Assembly (NCBI GenBank): GCA_903878085.1
Contig: CAIRGJ010000019.1
Location: forward strand, 1-48,085
Length of the DNA: 48,085 nucleotides
From: an uncultured Hyphomicrobiales bacterium
GTDB taxonomy: Bacteria > Pseudomonadota > Alphaproteobacteria > Rhizobiales > Xanthobacteraceae
Direction: 5' to 3'
A program made the position numbers and the translations under genes. Shown piece by piece: positions 44,371-48,085 of the stretch (positions are counted from its first letter, which is position 1; every line of letters begins with the position of its first letter). The notes under the pieces are model-generated. The model saw only the letters and a list, made by a program, of their open reading frames with translations, made no database searches and had not been told where the DNA came from.

Positions 44371-44982
44371 TCACTTCGTCGCCACCAGATCGATCAGCGC
44401 CGATAGGCCGCCGTGGCCGGCGCCTTCCTGGATGACACTGTCATGCTCGGCGATATCGAGCGCGGCAAAATCGCCAAATGCCTTTTCCAGCAGCGGACGC
44501 GTGTAGAGATTTTCCAGGCGCGACGGCCCGCCGGTTTTGTAGTCGAGCTGCTTTGGCGCATAGCCCTGCATCAACAGCAAGCCGCCCGGCTTCAAAGCGC
44601 GTTTGATACCGGCGAAAATCGTGTCGCGATCCTTTGGCGCAGCGAACTGGATGAAAATCGCCGCCACCACGTCGTACGCCGCCTCCGGCCAATGCCAGTT
44701 GACGATGTCGGCCTGTTCGATGCGCAGCGTGACACCGCGCTCATTCGCGAGCTTCCGCACTTTTTCTTGCGCCAGCGGCGAAAAATCCACCGACAACACG
44801 TCAAGTCCCTGCTCGGCCAGGAACACGCCATTGCGGCCTTCACCGTCGGCAATCGCGAGCGCGGTCTGACCCTTGCGCAAGAGAGGCGCCTTCGATTTGA
44901 GAAATGTATTCGGCGCGGTGCCGAACAAATAGCCCGGCGCGGCGAAACGCTGCTGCCAGCGGTCGAATTCGGTTTCGGTCAA
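44371..44982 (-). CDS. Class I SAM-dependent methyltransferase (TehB-like)
   Basis: 203 residues, cytoplasmic. The SAM-binding motif I is ALAIADGEGRNGVFLAEQG, where typical family members have a Gly-rich DxGxGxG; motif II is VDFSPLA. GLLLMQGYAPKQLDYKTGGPS is the later conserved region. It resembles TehB and thiopurine-like methyltransferases; the substrate is unknown. The start is TTG at 44982: GGAGG lies six bases upstream and TTGA overlaps the yggS stop, so translation is coupled to that gene. Confidence 0.82.
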   Translation of the reverse strand: MTETEFDRWQQRFAAPGYLFGTAPNTFLKSKAPLLRKGQTALAIADGEGRNGVFLAEQGLDVLSVDFSPLAQEKVRKLANERGVTLRIEQADIVNWHWPEAAYDVVAAIFIQFAAPKDRDTIFAGIKRALKPGGLLLMQGYAPKQLDYKTGGPSRLENLYTRPLLEKAFGDFAALDIAEHDSVIQEGAGHGGLSALIDLVATK

Positions 44983-45662
44983 TGCCGTCCTCCGAAGATC
45001 GCGCTGCCGACGCGGATATGCGTCGCGCCCAATGAAATGGCGACGGCAAAATCCGCGCTCATGCCCATCGACAACAGCTTCAGCCCGTTGCGCTTGGCGA
45101 TCTTGGCGGTGAGCGCAAAATGTGGTCCAGGCGCCTCATCCGCCGGCGGAATGCACATCAGCCCCGCCACGTTGAGCCCATAGGTCGCGCGGCACGCGGT
45201 CAGAAAGCCATCGGCGTCCTGCGGCAGCACGCCGGCTTTTTGCGGTTCGGCGCCGGTATTGATTTCGACAAACAACGTTGGCGCGCGGCCTTGCTTGGCG
45301 ATTTCCTTTGCCAAGGCCTCGCACAGGCTCGGCCGGTCGACCGCATGGATGGCGTCGAACAGCGCCACGGCTTCCTTGGCCTTGTTGGATTGCAACGGCC
45401 CGATCAGATGCAGCGTGAGGCCCGGATGCTTCGCCAGCAGCGGCGGCCATTTGCTTTTGGCCTCCTGGACGCGGTTTTCACCGAACACGCGCTGGCCGGC
45501 GGCGATCACCAGCTCGATGGCTTCGACCGGAAACGTCTTCGACACCGCCACCAGTTCGACTTCCGATGGATCGCGGCCGGCATCGCGGCAGGCGCGTGCG
45601 ATTTCGATGCGGACGGCGTCGAGACCGGATGTCGTGGATTTCGGCGAAAGCAACGTTGTCAT
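44979..45662 (-). CDS. yggS: PLP homeostasis protein, YggS/PROSC family
   Basis: 227 residues, single PLP-binding TIM barrel. PLP lysine K42 in VAVSKTF; FGENRVQEAKSKWP; HLIGPLQSNKAKEAV; GLMCIPP and LSMGMSADFAVAISLGATHIRVGSAIFG complete the family signatures. It binds and delivers pyridoxal phosphate and keeps B6 and amino-acid pools balanced. The stop codon overlaps the downstream methyltransferase start by 4 bp. It is divergent from the GGDEF gene. Confidence 0.95.
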   Translation of the reverse strand: MTTLLSPKSTTSGLDAVRIEIARACRDAGRDPSEVELVAVSKTFPVEAIELVIAAGQRVFGENRVQEAKSKWPPLLAKHPGLTLHLIGPLQSNKAKEAVALFDAIHAVDRPSLCEALAKEIAKQGRAPTLFVEINTGAEPQKAGVLPQDADGFLTACRATYGLNVAGLMCIPPADEAPGPHFALTAKIAKRNGLKLLSMGMSADFAVAISLGATHIRVGSAIFGGRH

Positions 45663-45767
45663 GGTTAACGCAATCCTGCTGCGGCCGGGTCGCTAACGTT
45701 TAACGGTATCTCGCAACGCATCTTAAACCTGCGCGTGTGTAAAAGGGTACGGGGGGATTAAGCTAAC

Positions 45768-47507
45768 ATGTCGGACGCTCGCTTGCAGCGGTCGGTTTCG
45801 GAAATCGTTCAGCCGCGACGCATGCTCAGCGTCCGCGTGCGTCTGATGATATTAGCGGTTATTGCCGTTTTGCCGCTGCTGCTGGAGCGCATTCACAACG
45901 AGGAATTCGACCGTAGCGAACGAATCCAAGCCGCTTACAAGCAGGCGCTCGACGTGGCGCGACAGGGCGCGGCCGAGCAAAATAAAGTCATCGCGTCGGC
46001 CCACGCCATTCTTCAGGTCATCGCCACCGCACGCTCGACTTTCGACGCCTCCAATGACGAATGCAATCGGTTCCTGACAACGATTGCCAAGCCGGTGCCA
46101 TGGATCATGACGCTTTCGGTTGCCAACCTGCAGGGACGAATCATCTGCTCGAGTACGCTGGGTTCTATCGGTCTGGACATTTCCGACCGTCCGCATTTTT
46201 TCAAATCGATCGACAACGACGATTCCGTGCTCAGCGATTATTACGTCGGCACGCGCGCCAAGGGCCCGCGCATCACGCTGGCCCTCGCCCAGCGCGGGCC
46301 GAATAACGCCACCGCCGCGGTCGTGCTGGGCGTGCTCGACCTCAGCTGGTTCGAGCATGTCGCGAAGACTTTTGTTCCGTCATCCGGTCGCATGCTGATG
46401 ATCGATGGTAATGGAACCCTGCTGGCGCAATATCCAAACCGCCAGGAACTTGCCGGCCGGCGATTCGACGACCATCCTTTGATACGTGGCATGCTGTCGC
46501 AATCCGAGGGCTTGGTCACCGAGGCCGGACTTGACAGGGTTCGCCGGATTTTCGGCTACGTCCAGTTGCCCGGCACGCAGGCCCGCATCGCGGTCGGCTT
46601 CGACGAGAAGGAAGTGTTGGCCCGCGTCGATCGCGAGATGTGGAAAGCCTTCATCGAACTCGCGGCTGTCGCCGCCGTCGTGCTGCTGGGGATCTGGTTC
46701 GGCGGCGAGCATTTTCTTGTGCGCCCGATCCGCACTTTGGCGCAAACCGCCAGCCGTATCGGCCGCGGCGATGCCGAGACTCCTACCGCGGAGCGGCCCT
46801 GGGCGACGGAGTTCATTCCGCTCGCGCTGGCGCTCGACGACATGGCCGGACAACTGCGTGCGCGCGAGCAAGACCTGCGCGACAGCAACAGTCAACTGCG
46901 CGAACTCGCTCAAATTGATGGCCTTACCGGACTCGCGAATCGCCGCGCGTTCAACGAGCGGTTGGCCGCCGAGTGGAAGCTCGCTGTTAAACTGCAACAG
47001 CCGATCGCGGTCTTGATGATCGACGTCGATCATTTCAAACCGTTCAACGACCTCTACGGCCACGTGCAAGGCGATGCTTGCCTGCGCAAGGTGAGTGGCG
47101 TTCTGATGTCAACTACCCGATCGACGGACGAGCCTGCCATGCCGGCGCTCGCGATGGAGCTGCCGCCCTCGTTCCGGCGTCTGGCCGCGCGTGCCCGCCG
47201 GTCGGATTTCGCCGCCCGTTATGGCGGCGAGGAATTCGCGGTGCTGCTGCCGGGAGCGACCCTCGATAACGCGATGGAAGTCGCCGAGCGGCTGTGTCGC
47301 GGCGTCGAAAGCCTGTTGATGGCTCACGCCGGCGCACCGTGGGGGTTTGTGTCGATCAGCGTCGGCGTGACCTCCGCGCTGGCGACCGAACTGGACGGCC
47401 CGCAAGAGCTCACCGAATGCGCCGACGGCGCGCTTTACCAAGCCAAGCGGCAAGGCCGCAACCGCGTGATCGGCGCGGCGCCGGTGAAGCTGTCCCGGGT
47501 CGGCTGA
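45768..47507 (+). CDS. Membrane diguanylate cyclase (dCache-like sensor, HAMP-like, GGDEF)
   Basis: 579 residues. TM1 about 23-40, a periplasmic sensor of the Cache type (about 41-290), TM2 about 295-313, a HAMP-like linker (RPIRTLAQTASRIGRGD), then GGDEF. The active site is GGEEF (486-490) and the inhibitory site RxxD (RRSD, 477-480) lies five residues before it, so activity should be feedback-inhibited by cyclic di-GMP. An extra segment of about 30 residues (TDEPAMPALAMELPPSF) lies before the I-site. DGLTGLANRRAF is the first GGDEF motif. The signal sensed is unknown. GGGGGA lies about ten bases before the ATG. Confidence 0.9.
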   Translation: MSDARLQRSVSEIVQPRRMLSVRVRLMILAVIAVLPLLLERIHNEEFDRSERIQAAYKQALDVARQGAAEQNKVIASAHAILQVIATARSTFDASNDECNRFLTTIAKPVPWIMTLSVANLQGRIICSSTLGSIGLDISDRPHFFKSIDNDDSVLSDYYVGTRAKGPRITLALAQRGPNNATAAVVLGVLDLSWFEHVAKTFVPSSGRMLMIDGNGTLLAQYPNRQELAGRRFDDHPLIRGMLSQSEGLVTEAGLDRVRRIFGYVQLPGTQARIAVGFDEKEVLARVDREMWKAFIELAAVAAVVLLGIWFGGEHFLVRPIRTLAQTASRIGRGDAETPTAERPWATEFIPLALALDDMAGQLRAREQDLRDSNSQLRELAQIDGLTGLANRRAFNERLAAEWKLAVKLQQPIAVLMIDVDHFKPFNDLYGHVQGDACLRKVSGVLMSTTRSTDEPAMPALAMELPPSFRRLAARARRSDFAARYGGEEFAVLLPGATLDNAMEVAERLCRGVESLLMAHAGAPWGFVSISVGVTSALATELDGPQELTECADGALYQAKRQGRNRVIGAAPVKLSRVG

Positions 47508-47642
47508 GCCCGCCGATCCTCCCATAAACGGCCGTGGCCGATGCCGGGCGACGTCGTCGCCGGCGATCTCCCTGAGCGCCTCGCCCCGTTGACCCCCTCA
47601 CCCCTTTCATGTCACCTCCGGCCACCCTAAAAAGAGCCGAAA

Positions 47643-48085
47643 ATGCCCCCCGATTCGAGCAAAAACGAGCGCTATAACGCCCGCGAGGCCGAGGCCCGCT
47701 GGCAGAAGCTGTGGGACGACCGCGGCATCTACGCCACCAAGAACGACGACCCGCGGCCGAAATACTACGTGCTGGAGATGTTCCCCTACCCGTCGGGGCG
47801 CATCCATATGGGCCATGTGCGCAACTACACCATGGGCGACGTGGTGGCGCGCTTCAAACGCGCGATGGGCAACGCGGTGCTGCACCCGATGGGCTGGGAC
47901 GCCTTCGGCATGCCGGCGGAAAACGCGGCCATCGACCGCAAGGTGCATCCCAAGACCTGGACCTACGAAAACATCGCGTCGATGAAGAAGCAGCTGCAGT
48001 CGATGGGCCTGTCGCTCGACTGGGCGCGAGAAATCGCAACCTGCGACCCGAGCTACTACAAGCACCAGCAGAGAATGTTTCTCGA
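47643..48085 (+). CDS. leuS: Leucyl-tRNA synthetase, N-terminal part (3' end outside window)
   Basis: 147 complete codons are visible; the frame runs off the window end. [16 protein letters not shown] is the family N-terminus; [18 protein letters not shown] contains the class I HIGH motif as [24 protein letters not shown] and [18 protein letters not shown] follow, all typical of LeuRS. It charges tRNA-Leu. The start ATG is preceded by AAAAGAGCCGAAA. The 135-bp gap after the GGDEF gene has a GC-rich hairpin near 47541-47563 but no gene. Confidence 0.95.
   Translation, partial: MPPDSSKNERYNAREAEARWQKLWDDRGIYATKNDDPRPKYYVLEMFPYPSGRIHMGHVRNYTMGDVVARFKRAMGNAVLHPMGWDAFGMPAENAAIDRKVHPKTWTYENIASMKKQLQSMGLSLDWAREIATCDPSYYKHQQRMFL

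Overview
The window is about 48 kb of GC-rich, tightly packed bacterial chromosome. The 1605-residue NAD-glutamate dehydrogenase, CenR-type response regulator, tandem glnK-amtB units, dapC-ftsK-lolA-xthA order, DUF3551 and DUF2927 proteins and the short intergenic palindromes all point to an alphaproteobacterium of the order Hyphomicrobiales (Rhizobiales), probably near Bradyrhizobium, Rhodopseudomonas or Pseudolabrys. The genus is inferred from gene content, not shown directly. No CRISPR array, rRNA operon, transposase or intact prophage is visible. One tRNA (Gly, GCC) is present.

Layout. 1-4850: the end of acetyl-CoA synthetase (acs), a B12-type radical SAM protein, a DUF3053 lipoprotein, two overlapping L,D-transpeptidases and a membrane-anchored thermonuclease. 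5017-9891: rsmB, a heparinase II/III-like protein and purH. 9899-10043 is a nested palindrome between the convergent ends of purH and the very large NAD-glutamate dehydrogenase gene (10051-14868). 15173-17747: an AhpD-like peroxidase and gamma-glutamyltranspeptidase, separated by a palindromic repeat. 17748-18922: a short, visibly lower-GC islet downstream of the 3' end of tRNA-Gly. It holds a divergent pair: a SieB-like (superinfection exclusion) membrane protein and a small two-helix membrane protein. 19150-26425: housekeeping and protein-quality genes (DUF3551, a ProX-like tRNA editor, CnoX, LON-domain, Trm112-like, GST, a racemase-like protein without the usual cysteines, a UbiH-like hydroxylase, TesB and a DUF2927 HExxH protein).

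26597-30486 is a nitrogen module, glnK-amtB-glnK-amtB. The second unit has a good sigma-54 promoter match, and the second AmtB has an Ala/Pro-rich periplasmic extension. 30743-35320 is dapC-ftsK-lolA, preceded by an exact CtrA-type box. Between lolA and xthA lies the most unusual gene here: a 948-residue lipoprotein built from seven copies of an FYxxxLxxxxW module and a PEGA-like C-terminal domain. 38458-48085: xthA, a cyclic-nucleotide-binding-like protein, CenR, a radical SAM protein with C-terminal cysteines, a third YkuD-like protein, a HerA-like ATPase, a methyltransferase overlapping the YggS-type PLP protein, a membrane diguanylate cyclase and the start of leuS.

Several genes share an envelope and cell-cycle theme: three YkuD-type proteins, LolA, FtsK, DapC (diaminopimelate synthesis), CenR and the repeat lipoprotein. 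Convergent genes are packed extremely closely (1-bp gap, 0-bp gap, 4-bp overlap). The few intergenic regions carry at least two families of palindromic repeats. The best candidates for undescribed biology are the repeat lipoprotein, the SieB-like islet, and the racemase-like and cNMP-binding-like proteins that have lost canonical active-site residues.
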